From JBOFCO01 sp051646105 (lineage in GTDB: Bacteria; Pseudomonadota; Alphaproteobacteria; Rhodobacterales; Rhodobacteraceae): a DNA stretch of 9,080 nt. The position numbers were made by a program, and so were the translations under genes. The DNA is taken from assembly GCA_051646105.1 (NCBI GenBank), contig JBOFCO010000071.1, positions 1-9,080 on the forward strand, written 5' to 3'. How positions within the stretch are numbered: the first letter of the stretch is position 1; every line of letters starts with the position of its first letter. The notes under the pieces are model-generated. The model was not told where the DNA came from and made no database searches. It worked only from the letters and a program-made list of their open reading frames with translations. This document shows, in pieces, positions 1 through 7,200 of this stretch.

Positions 1-960
1 CTGCACCGGGACAGAGGTCACCGGGACCTGCTGGATTGACACCAGTTGTGCGCCGCCCGTCAGTGTGACGCGGGCGTAGCGAAAGCCGAAAAAGGTGAAA
101 AGCGGGGCGTAGGTTTCTATTCCGTCGCCCTTCAGGGTGTAGTGCTGTTCGGCCCTGGCCGAGCGGAAGTTGCGGTTGTCGAAATAGCGGTCAGGGCCCA
201 GCACTTCGGAAAATTCGACCCGCACGTGCGCGCCAGCCGGGCCTTGCGCGACGATCTGCACGTACGCGCCGCAGTTCTGGCCGAAGTCGTAGACATTGCT
301 CGCGCCGTCGACCCAGCTTTCCACTGCCGAAACCGGCGCCATTTCCCTGACCGCAGCGGTCTCGTGCGGGACGAGAAGGCCGCGGTTGAAAGGTAAGACT
401 TCGACCCCATGCGTGTCTTGTATCGCAATGCGGGCATCGTAGTCCTCGCCGTGGTAGATGCCGTTTCCCGTGATCGGCGTAAAACCCGACCGCCAGCTGT
501 CATCGGTCTTGACCACTGTCCGTCCGCCAGCCACCAGTTCGGCAAAGGCCCCGATGCGGTTGCCCCAGGTGTTCGGGATCGGGTTCTGCGCCCACATCAG
601 CCGCGAGCGATACCAGCCGTCGCCCAGCCAGATCTCCAGCCGGTTGCGCCCCGGTTTCAGCAGCGCCGTCACATCGTAAGACTGATAGGCGATGCGGTCG
701 TCGTAGCAGGTCCAGCCTGGGGTGAGCAGGTCATTGCCGACGCGGTGGCCATTCAGGAAAGCGCGATACAGACCCTGCGCCGACAGGTGAAGAACACTGC
801 CCCGCTCAACCGTCGCGAGGTCAAACTCCCGCGCGACAAAACTGCCCGGCCCGCCGGTTCCCGCGTCACAGCGGGGTGCGATCATTTCGGCGCTGAACCT
901 GTTGTCCGGCGTTGTTTTATCGGTCACGGACAAAGTCCGCGCTTGCCCCTCAAGGCCCAT
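1..960 (-). CDS. Alpha-L-rhamnosidase, GH78 family (C-terminal part beyond left edge)
   Basis: Hydrolyses terminal alpha-L-rhamnose from glycosides or oligosaccharides. The visible 320 residues match the two non-catalytic N-terminal domains of GH78 enzymes. Residues ~50-160 fit the rhamnosidase N domain (LHLSAQGLYRAFLNGHRVG, TPGW at 80-83, WLGDGWYRSRL at 111-121). Residues ~205-305 fit the following concanavalin-like domain (VYDFGQNCG at 223-231, EVLGPDRYFDNRNFRSARA at 252-270, FTFFGFRYARVTLTG at 288-302). The catalytic (alpha/alpha)6 barrel lies outside the window; full-length family members are usually about 900 residues or more. There is no signal peptide, so a cytoplasmic enzyme acting on imported substrate is inferred. 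The start is well fixed: the ATG at 960-958 is directly preceded by an in-frame TGA, with a strong Shine-Dalgarno 7 nt upstream. It is divergent from a LacI-type regulator that probably controls it. The family call is firm; the exact substrate is unknown. Confidence 0.9.
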   Translation of the reverse strand, partial: MGLEGQARTLSVTDKTTPDNRFSAEMIAPRCDAGTGGPGSFVAREFDLATVERGSVLHLSAQGLYRAFLNGHRVGNDLLTPGWTCYDDRIAYQSYDVTALLKPGRNRLEIWLGDGWYRSRLMWAQNPIPNTWGNRIGAFAELVAGGRTVVKTDDSWRSGFTPITGNGIYHGEDYDARIAIQDTHGVEVLPFNRGLLVPHETAAVREMAPVSAVESWVDGASNVYDFGQNCGAYVQIVAQGPAGAHVRVEFSEVLGPDRYFDNRNFRSARAEQHYTLKGDGIETYAPLFTFFGFRYARVTLTGGAQLVSIQQVPVTSVPVQ

Positions 961-967
961 TCAGCCG

Positions 968-975
968 TCCTCCCC
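968..975 (-). promoter_or_regulatory. Ribosome binding site of the rhamnosidase gene
   Basis: On the minus strand GGGGAGGA lies 7 nt before the ATG at 960-958. It is near-perfect and decides the start, because the codon just before this ATG is an in-frame stop. Confidence 0.8.
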
Positions 976-1011
976 AAAGTGCCGAATCGCGTCACATCCG
1001 ACTTGTGCACC

Positions 1012-1025
1012 GTTCTACGTAAATC
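1012..1025. promoter_or_regulatory. Candidate LacI-type operator
   Basis: GTTCTACGTAAATC is an imperfect palindrome centred on CpG (1018/1019) with five of seven symmetric pairs matching, including the core TACGTA. LacI/GalR regulators commonly bind even, CpG-centred palindromes of this size. It would overlap the expected start of the rhamnosidase transcript if the minus-strand TAGAAT box at 1031-1026 is used, which suits repression. The symmetry is modest, so this is only a candidate. Confidence 0.3.
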
Positions 1026-1035
1026 ATTCTACAAT

Positions 1036-1060
1036 CTGATTTGCCTTGCAACAGTTTTTT
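1036..1060 (+). terminator. Small hairpin plus T6 in the leader of the LacI-type gene (possible weak terminator or attenuator)
   Basis: CTG (1036-1038) pairs with CAG (1052-1054), and TTGC (1041-1044) with GCAA (1048-1051), leaving a two-base bulge and a CTT loop. Six T's follow at once (1055-1060). The layout is that of an intrinsic terminator, but the stem is short and bulged. It would act only on plus-strand transcripts that begin upstream of 1036. It could equally be chance in an AT-rich spacer. Confidence 0.2.
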
Positions 1061-1072
1061 GCTAGGCTGCCC

Positions 1073-1081
1073 AGGAGAGGA
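1073..1081 (+). promoter_or_regulatory. Ribosome binding site of the LacI-type regulator gene
   Basis: AGGAGAGGA ends 7 nt before the ATG at 1089. This favours 1089 over the in-frame ATG at 1041, which has no comparable upstream motif and would add 16 residues that do not belong to a LacI-family N-terminus. Confidence 0.75.
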
Positions 1082-1088
1082 CATTGCG

Positions 1089-2105
1089 ATGGCCGATGGC
1101 GATACGAGCAACCGGGTGACGATCCGCACTGTCGCGGCAGATGCGGGGGTGTCCGTCGCTGCGGTTTCCAAGGTGAGGCGCAACGCCTATGGCGTGTCCG
1201 ACGCCCTGCGCGTGAAGGTCGAGGCCAGCATCGAAAAGCTCGGCTATCGCCCCTCGGTCGCCGCACGGGGCATGCGCGGGCGCACCTTTACGCTTGGCGT
1301 TCTCCTCGTCGACATCGACAACCCGTTTCTCCCCGGCATCTTCCGCGGCATCGAAAGTGTGACCGGGCAGGCGGGCTACAAAATCCTTGTCGGGGTTGGC
1401 GCGGCGCAGGCCAGAACCGAGGTGACGCTGATCGAACAGCTGATCGACAACCGTATGGACGGGCTGATCCTCGTCGCCAGCCAGATCGCGGGCGAAACGC
1501 TCGATCACTACGCCCGCCAGATTCCGACGGTGGTCATCGGTCATCACGAACCCGCGGCGCAAAGTTATGATACGATCAACAACGACGATCAGGCCGGGGC
1601 GCGTCTGGTCGTGCGGGCCCTGCTGGACAGGGGCTACCGCGACATCGCCTATCTGACCCAGTCCGATCAGGAAGATCACCTGGCTGACGTCGCCCCGCAG
1701 CGCGAGATTGGTTACCGGCAGGCCATGGCTGCCGCCAACCTTGCTGATCAGGTGCGGGTGTTTCGTCTGCCCGCACATGGCCTGCCGCGCAAGGACGACA
1801 TGCACCGCCTTCTGACAGCGCCCGACCGGCCCCGTGCCATCTTCTGCTGGTCGGACCTCGATGCAATCCCGTTTCTCAGTGAAGCCAACCGCCTTGGCGT
1901 CCGTGTGCCAGAGGATCTCGCCATCGTGGGCTATGACAACTCCCCGATGGCGGGCCTTTCGATGATCGACCTTGCCTCGGTCGATCAGGACGGCCCGCGC
2001 CTTGGAAAATTGGCAGCAGAGGCCCTGTTCACCCGCATGAACGGGCGCAAGGTGGCCGAACATATCATGATCGAGCCCGAGCTCATCACAAGGGGCACCC
2101 TGTAG
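1089..2105 (+). CDS. LacI/GalR-family transcriptional regulator
   Basis: A sugar-responsive DNA-binding regulator of 338 residues, the usual family length. Residues 10-56 form the helix-turn-helix headpiece (VTIRTVAADAGVSVAAVSKV, then LGYRPSVAARGMR as hinge helix). Residues ~66-335 form the periplasmic-binding-protein-like effector domain, with the typical LGVLLVDIDNPF at 69-80, a DRGYRDIAYLT segment at 180-190, IFCWSDLDAI at 251-260 and DLAIVGYDNSPMAGL at 276-290. The start at 1089 is set by a strong Shine-Dalgarno and the position of the headpiece. Divergent transcription from a GH78 rhamnosidase suggests that it represses that gene, and probably a wider sugar-use locus to the left, and regulates itself. 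The recognition helix reads VSKVRRN rather than the common VSRVLN, so its operator may differ from well-known ones. The inducer is not deducible; rhamnose or a rhamnoside is a guess from context. Confidence 0.93.
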   Translation: MADGDTSNRVTIRTVAADAGVSVAAVSKVRRNAYGVSDALRVKVEASIEKLGYRPSVAARGMRGRTFTLGVLLVDIDNPFLPGIFRGIESVTGQAGYKILVGVGAAQARTEVTLIEQLIDNRMDGLILVASQIAGETLDHYARQIPTVVIGHHEPAAQSYDTINNDDQAGARLVVRALLDRGYRDIAYLTQSDQEDHLADVAPQREIGYRQAMAAANLADQVRVFRLPAHGLPRKDDMHRLLTAPDRPRAIFCWSDLDAIPFLSEANRLGVRVPEDLAIVGYDNSPMAGLSMIDLASVDQDGPRLGKLAAEALFTRMNGRKVAEHIMIEPELITRGTL

Positions 2106-2177
2106 CGCGGCAAGGGGATGTCACTCCTGTTGGACGGTCGCATCTGGCAGAAAGCATCGTCCCTAGACTGATACGTT

Positions 2178-2208
2178 GGCCGGTCTTTCCTGCAGTTCAG
2201 GAATGGCC
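2178..2208. terminator. Imperfect hairpin between convergent genes, possible bidirectional terminator
   Basis: TTCCTG (2187-2192) and CAGGAA (2198-2203) form a 6-bp stem with a 5-nt loop. GGCC at 2178-2181 and 2205-2208 can add an outer 4-bp stem across unpaired bases. It sits in the 119-bp gap between the stop codons of the LacI-type gene and pbpC, where a shared terminator is expected. No clear T-tract follows on either strand, so the call is weak. Nothing else is seen in this gap. Confidence 0.3.
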
Positions 2209-2224
2209 TGACACGCGCCGCGCC

Positions 2225-4270
2225 TTACTCCAGCCGCACCGCCACGGCGGCCGATCGACCCTCTGCGTCGATGACCGACAGGCGCAGAAAACCCGGCCCC
2301 GCCAGTGGCAGGATCAGTTCCCGCCCGCGCTCAGCGATGGCCACCGGCGCACCATCTGCCAGCCAGGTAAAGGGCGGCGTGCCCTCGCGCACCTTGACCA
2401 GCAGACCCGCGCCATCGACATCGATCACCGCGCCATCGGGCGGAAAGGCCAGTTCCGGGCCACCGACCGTCTGCCCCGCCTGACCCCGCGGTCGAAACCG
2501 GCGCAAGGGCTGCGGCAGGTCGGCATTGGCGACAAGCAGCGTGGCGGGCGGCGGCGGGGGCAGGGGGGTCAGCTTTGGCTTGATCCGGGAAAACACCTGA
2601 AACAGTACCGGCGCGGCCAGGTCGCCGCCAAAGGCCCCCGGCACGGGGGACCCGTCGGGGCGGCCCATCCAGACGCCAACCACGTGCTGCCCGTCATACC
2701 CCAAAGCCCAGGCATCGCGGTGCCCGTAAGAGGTGCCGGTTTTCCATGCGACATGCCCTTCGGGCGCGCCGCCCGGCGGCGCGATGCCTTTCAGGATGTC
2801 GCCCACCATCCAGGCCGCTTCAGGCGCGAACAGACGCTGGCCATCCGGTGCAGGATCGGCATCAGCATCCAGATACAAGGGTCGCGGCACGCCGCCCCTT
2901 GCCAGTGCGGCATAGGCCTGCACCAGATCGTGCAGGCTGATGCCGACGCCGCCCAGGGCCACCGCCAATCCCGGTTGCAGGTCGCCGGGCAGATCGGGTT
3001 CCGCGCCCGTACGCCGCAAGGCAGCGACCAGCCGGGCCGGGCCCAGCGCCTCGGTTAGGGTCACAACCGGAATGTTCAGCGACAGTTGCAATGCCTCGCG
3101 AACGCGGACAGTGCCGCGAAAGACGCGGTCGAAGTTCTGCGGCGCATAGGTGCCGAAACGGATCGGCTTGTCCTCGATCAGGGTTTCGGGATGGGCCAAA
3201 CCTTCGTCAAAGGCCAGACCATAGACAAAGGGTTTGAGGGTCGACCCGGGAGAGCGCAGCGCCAGGGTCATGTCGACGAAACCCTCGCGGGCATCCGCCG
3301 CATAATCGGCGGACCCCACCGATGCCATGATCGCCCCTGTCTGGTGATCGGCCACAAGGATCGCGATGGAAAGCCGTTCCCCCTGCGCGGCGACCGCACG
3401 GGCGGCAAGCACCTGCAATTTGGCCTGCAGCGCCGGATCGATGGTCAGGTGATGCCGGGTTTTCAGCGGGTTTTCAGCGCGCAGCCGTTCGGTCAGATGC
3501 GGCGCTAGCGCAGGCACAGGGCGGCGCGTCGTCGGGATGGGTTCCGCGACTGCGGCGGCGGCCCTGTCGGCATCCAGCGCCCCGGCATCCATGAGCCGGG
3601 CAACAATGCGGTCGCGGGCCTCTCTCGCCGCGATCGGATCGCGGTCGGGGCGGCGCGATTCCGGGGCCTGCGGCAGCGCGACCAGCAGCGCCGCCTGCGC
3701 GGGCGTCAGCCGTGTGGGTTCCTTCCCGAACCATGCCAGCGATGCGGCGCGGATGCCTTCGACATTGCCGCCATAGGGAGCAAGATGCAGGTAAAGCGTC
3801 AGGATCTGGTCCTTGGTCAGCCGCCGTTCCAGCGCCATCGCCAGCCGCATCTGCCGCATCTTTCCGGCCATCCGCCCGGTCCCGCTGTCTTCCAGCAGGC
3901 GGGCCACCTGCATGGTCAGGGTCGACCCGCCCGAAACCACCCGCGCCCGCGTCGCGGCCTGCCAGCCTGCGCGCAGCAGCGCCAACCCGTCGACACCGTC
4001 ATGGCCATAAAACCGCTTGTCCTCATAGGCGATCAGCATGGCAATGAAATCTGCGTCGACCGCATCCTTGCTGACCGCCAGCCGCCAGCGCCCGTCATCC
4101 ACGGTAAAGGCCCGCAGCAGGCTGCCGTCACTGCCCAGCATCTCGACCGAAGTCGCAACCGCCAGGCGCGGGATCACCGTCGCATCGATCCAGTCGTCAA
4201 GCGCATCGCGGGCAGCGCCGAACAGGGTCAGCGCCGCCACCAGAACGATCAGCCCATACCGGCGCATCAT
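2225..4270 (-). CDS. pbpC: Penicillin-binding protein 1C, bifunctional glycosyltransferase/transpeptidase
   Basis: A 681-residue class A penicillin-binding protein that polymerises glycan strands from lipid II; its transpeptidase domain has the motifs for peptide cross-linking. An N-terminal hydrophobic segment (residues 5-20) anchors it in the inner membrane with the rest periplasmic. The GT51 domain (~40-220) has EDKRFYGHDGVD with catalytic Glu83, GGSTLTMQ (114-121) and the KMRQMRLAMALE / APYGGNVEGIRAAS segments typical of PBP1C. The transpeptidase (~275-560) has SxxK (Ser343-Lys346), SLN (397-399) and KTGT (510-513), all intact. A run of five prolines (571-575) leads to a C-terminal BiPBP_C-like domain (~605-681), a hallmark of PBP1C. 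The gene overlaps the upstream alpha-2-macroglobulin gene by four bases (ATGA) and has no clear Shine-Dalgarno of its own, so translational coupling is likely. A second ATG follows the first directly, so the start could be one codon later. Confidence 0.96.
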   Translation of the reverse strand: MMRRYGLIVLVAALTLFGAARDALDDWIDATVIPRLAVATSVEMLGSDGSLLRAFTVDDGRWRLAVSKDAVDADFIAMLIAYEDKRFYGHDGVDGLALLRAGWQAATRARVVSGGSTLTMQVARLLEDSGTGRMAGKMRQMRLAMALERRLTKDQILTLYLHLAPYGGNVEGIRAASLAWFGKEPTRLTPAQAALLVALPQAPESRRPDRDPIAAREARDRIVARLMDAGALDADRAAAAVAEPIPTTRRPVPALAPHLTERLRAENPLKTRHHLTIDPALQAKLQVLAARAVAAQGERLSIAILVADHQTGAIMASVGSADYAADAREGFVDMTLALRSPGSTLKPFVYGLAFDEGLAHPETLIEDKPIRFGTYAPQNFDRVFRGTVRVREALQLSLNIPVVTLTEALGPARLVAALRRTGAEPDLPGDLQPGLAVALGGVGISLHDLVQAYAALARGGVPRPLYLDADADPAPDGQRLFAPEAAWMVGDILKGIAPPGGAPEGHVAWKTGTSYGHRDAWALGYDGQHVVGVWMGRPDGSPVPGAFGGDLAAPVLFQVFSRIKPKLTPLPPPPPATLLVANADLPQPLRRFRPRGQAGQTVGGPELAFPPDGAVIDVDGAGLLVKVREGTPPFTWLADGAPVAIAERGRELILPLAGPGFLRLSVIDAEGRSAAVAVRLE
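4267..4270 (-). other. ATGA stop-start overlap joining alpha-2-macroglobulin and pbpC
   Basis: The minus strand reads GAATGATG. The TGA ending the alpha-2-macroglobulin frame lies inside ATGA, whose ATG starts pbpC one frame over. No strong Shine-Dalgarno is seen just upstream (GTCATCGTTTCGGCTGA), so pbpC probably depends on ribosomes finishing the upstream gene. The two proteins are then made from one transcript in linked amounts. Confidence 0.85.
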
Positions 4271-7200
4271 TCAGCCGAAACGATGACCCGGCCCGTTTCA
4301 CTGCGGCCCCGGTAATCCGGCCGGTACATGTCGACCACGGAAGCTGCCGGATGATGATAGCTGCCCGGTGAGACCGCGCGCACGACATAGGCCAGCCGGA
4401 ACCTGCCCTGCCCGTACCAGTCGACCGCCGCAAGGAAACGGTCCTGACGAAACTCTGTCATCCGCGCCTCGGCGTTCAGGTCGAGCCAGCCAAAGGCCGC
4501 CAGATCGCCAGCACGCATCAGGTTCGGATTGTCGATCTCGAACCCGGCGGGAAGCGGGTCCTCGATCATCAGCCGCGCTTCGCCACCCCCGAAACTGTCA
4601 ACCTCGACCACACTCACCAGTCGCGTGCCTGATTTCACATTGGCCGGATCGACAGCATTGCCTTCGAAGTCATAGTAGCTGCGGGTGATGCCATAACCAT
4701 TGCCCCCCGCCGGTTCCGGTTCTGCCGGAATGCCGAAGGTGGTCAGCGTAACGAGCGTTTCCTCACCCGACTGGTTGGCAATGACCGAGGGCGTTCCCGC
4801 AATCAGGTCATCTTCCAGCACGCGGACAAGCGGGCCGCTGACCGGTTCGCCATTCACGGTGAAGCCGTTAGCGCCGGGCTGGTCGATCAGCGCATGGGTC
4901 GCCAGAAGGGTCCAGACCGATTCCTGTGTGGATTGCGTGCCGGGCTTCAGCGCGGTCGCAAGACCATCGGCCAGCGCCGCCACGTCCACCGCAGAACTGC
5001 CCGCCTCTGTCGCAAGGGTGACCAGCGCTGCGGCATCGCGCAGGTTGGTGCCGTAATCCGCACGCCAGACCTGCGCCTCGGGGGTGGCCAGACGCTGTGC
5101 AAGCATCTTTGCCGCTCGGGTGAACATCGCATCGGCCCGCTTCTGGTCGCCATAGCTGGCCAGCGCCGCACCAAGCTGGGCCGCGCCAAGTGGCGTGTCA
5201 AAGGCATCGCCCTTCACATCCGCATAGTAGCGCAGATCACCCACCGCTGCCGCGCCCTCACGCGCCAGCACCATCAGCGCATAGGCCAGATCGCCGCCGC
5301 CCGCGTCGAAATCGGGGGCGTAGTTCACCTGGTTGCGCAGGTTGTCCAGCGCCATGCGGAAGGCCTGATCAGGCACGGCATGGCCCTTGGCCCGTGCGCG
5401 GCTAAGGAAATCGGTCACATAGGCATCCAGCCACATATCGCCCGAAGAGGGCTCCCACAGGCCGAAAGCACCGTTCGCGGATTGATTGTCCAGAACCTCT
5501 TTCACCGCCTGATCCACACGGGTGGAAATGTCGTCGGCACTGGCCAGTCCCATCGCCGCCGCCACATCGCCCATATAGATCAGCGGCATCGCGCGGGATG
5601 TCAGCTGTTCCGTGCAGCCATAGGGATAGGCATCCAGCGCCCGCAACAGGCCGGGTGTGTCGAACCGCGCCAGCGGACCGACGGCCAGCGTTGCCGTGCC
5701 CGTGCCGGGGCGGAAGCCGGTAAAGGCCGCCGCATCCAGCGTAAAGCTGTCGCCAGCGGCCAGCGTGACCTGCGTGCTGCGGGCGATTTCGGGATCGTTC
5801 ACCTGCACCGGCAGCGCAAGGGTTTTCACCAACTGCTTGCCGTCCGGCGTGGTCAGTGCAAGGCGCACGGTAGCAACACCTGTCGCATCACCCGCGCTGA
5901 TCGGCAGACTGATGGTGAACTTGCCCTTTTCCGCCAGGTCAAAGCCAGAGGGCGCCCCATCGGCCAGCGTCACCCCCTCTGCCGTCACGTCCAGCCCCAT
6001 GCGCCCGATTGGGCCAGAGGCGTGGACGATTTCCAGCAACAGACGGCTTTCATCACCCGGTTGCAGGAAGCGCGGCAGGCTGGCCGTCACCACGACCGGG
6101 TCGCGCACCAGAACCTCGGCATCGTCCTTGCCGACGCCGGTTTTCGACCAGGCTACCGCCATCAGTTTTACCGACCCGTTGAAAGACGGCATGTCGAAAC
6201 TGGTGCGGGCATAACCATCGGCACCCACCTCGACCGGGCCGCTGAAATAGGCGACCAGTTCCTCTGTCGGCGGCGGCGATTGCAGGCGCATCTGCGCCGC
6301 CGCATCGCCACCCGACCGCACCTTGCCCATTTCGCCGTTCAGCCCGTCGATCAGCCGCCCGTAGATATCACGGTAGCCGATGCCAAGGCGGCGCTGGCCG
6401 AAATAGTGCCCTTCGGGATCGGGGGTTTCAAACCCGGTCAGGTTCAGGATGCCGGTATCGACCGCTGCAACCGTGACGAAAGCCTTTTCCCCCGGCGCGA
6501 TACCGTCAACCTTGACCGCCACCGGCAACGGCCCGCGCGGGTCGGATTCCGCTGCGGCCTCGACCGCTACGGTCAGCTTGCGCACCCCGGGATCGACCGA
6601 TGCATAGGACAGGCCCAGCGCGCGGGACGGGTTGCGCCCTGCCGCGGCATCCATCGGGCGGATCACCGATGCGGTGACATAGGCCCCCGCACCCCAGTCA
6701 TCCGTCACAGGCAGCGTGACGGTGTTTTCGCCCGCCGTAACAGGCACCGCCTGCATGGCGATCAGCCGGTTTGACATGACGGAGACCAGCGCGATTCCCG
6801 CCTCGCGCGGGACAAGGCGCAGGGTCGCGCTTTCCCCCGGTTTATACGCAGCCTTGTCCAGCGACAGTTCCAGCGTGTCGGGCGTGCTTTCCGCATTGGC
6901 TGACACATACCAACCGGACCAGAATTCCCGCGATGTGGCGGCTGACGTACCCTCGATGCCTTCGACCACGATTTCATAGCTGCCCCAGTCGACCGGAGCG
7001 GAAATTTCAACCGGGCCACTGGCCGTCAGATCGATATCGCCCTCGGCTACACGGCTGCGCGTCGTGGTTTCTTCCCAGTTCCACTGGCCATAAAGGCTGT
7101 ACCACTGATAGTTTGTTTCGATGCGGTTGATGCGCCATTGCACCTTGGCCGCCGCCGGTTTCAGATCAGCCCCCACGGCAACAATCTGGAACCGGGCATC

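Larger units (their letters stand above)
961..1088. promoter_or_regulatory. Divergent promoter/operator region between rhamnosidase and LacI-type regulator
   Basis: This 128-bp gap is visibly more AT-rich than the flanking genes, especially 1013-1060. It must carry the promoters of both divergent genes. The best -10-like boxes overlap: TACAAT at 1030-1035 on the plus strand and TAGAAT at 1031-1026 on the minus strand. Neither has a good -35 box at normal spacing; the nearest plus-strand candidate, TTGTGC at 1003-1008, is 21 nt away. The hexamer TTCTAC occurs twice in direct orientation, at 1013-1018 and 1027-1032. The regulatory role follows from gene layout; the individual boxes are tentative. 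Confidence 0.5.

Noticed and set aside
993..1007. CACA (993-996) and TGTG (1004-1007) as a regulator-binding inverted repeat
   Set aside because: The arms are only 4 bp with an odd 7-nt spacer, and their orientation is opposite to CRP-type sites. It could be chance.
409..1065. A 218-codon plus-strand frame across the rhamnosidase gene
   Set aside because: The opposite strand reads continuously as a GH78 enzyme with characteristic motifs; this frame has none and crosses the intergenic control region.
1041..1088. An earlier in-frame ATG at 1041 for the LacI-type gene
   Set aside because: It has no Shine-Dalgarno and would add 16 residues unlike any LacI headpiece, while the ATG at 1089 has AGGAGAGGA at ideal spacing.
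1062..2063. A 333-codon open frame on the minus strand, antisense to the LacI-type regulator
   Set aside because: It lacks domain motifs and mirrors the real gene, whose helix-turn-helix, effector domain and ribosome site are all clear.
4894..6774. A 626-codon open frame on the plus strand, antisense to the alpha-2-macroglobulin gene
   Set aside because: Its product is rich in Arg, His, Gln and Gly with no recognisable domain. It is the expected shadow of GC-rich codon use, and the opposite strand has clear family motifs throughout.
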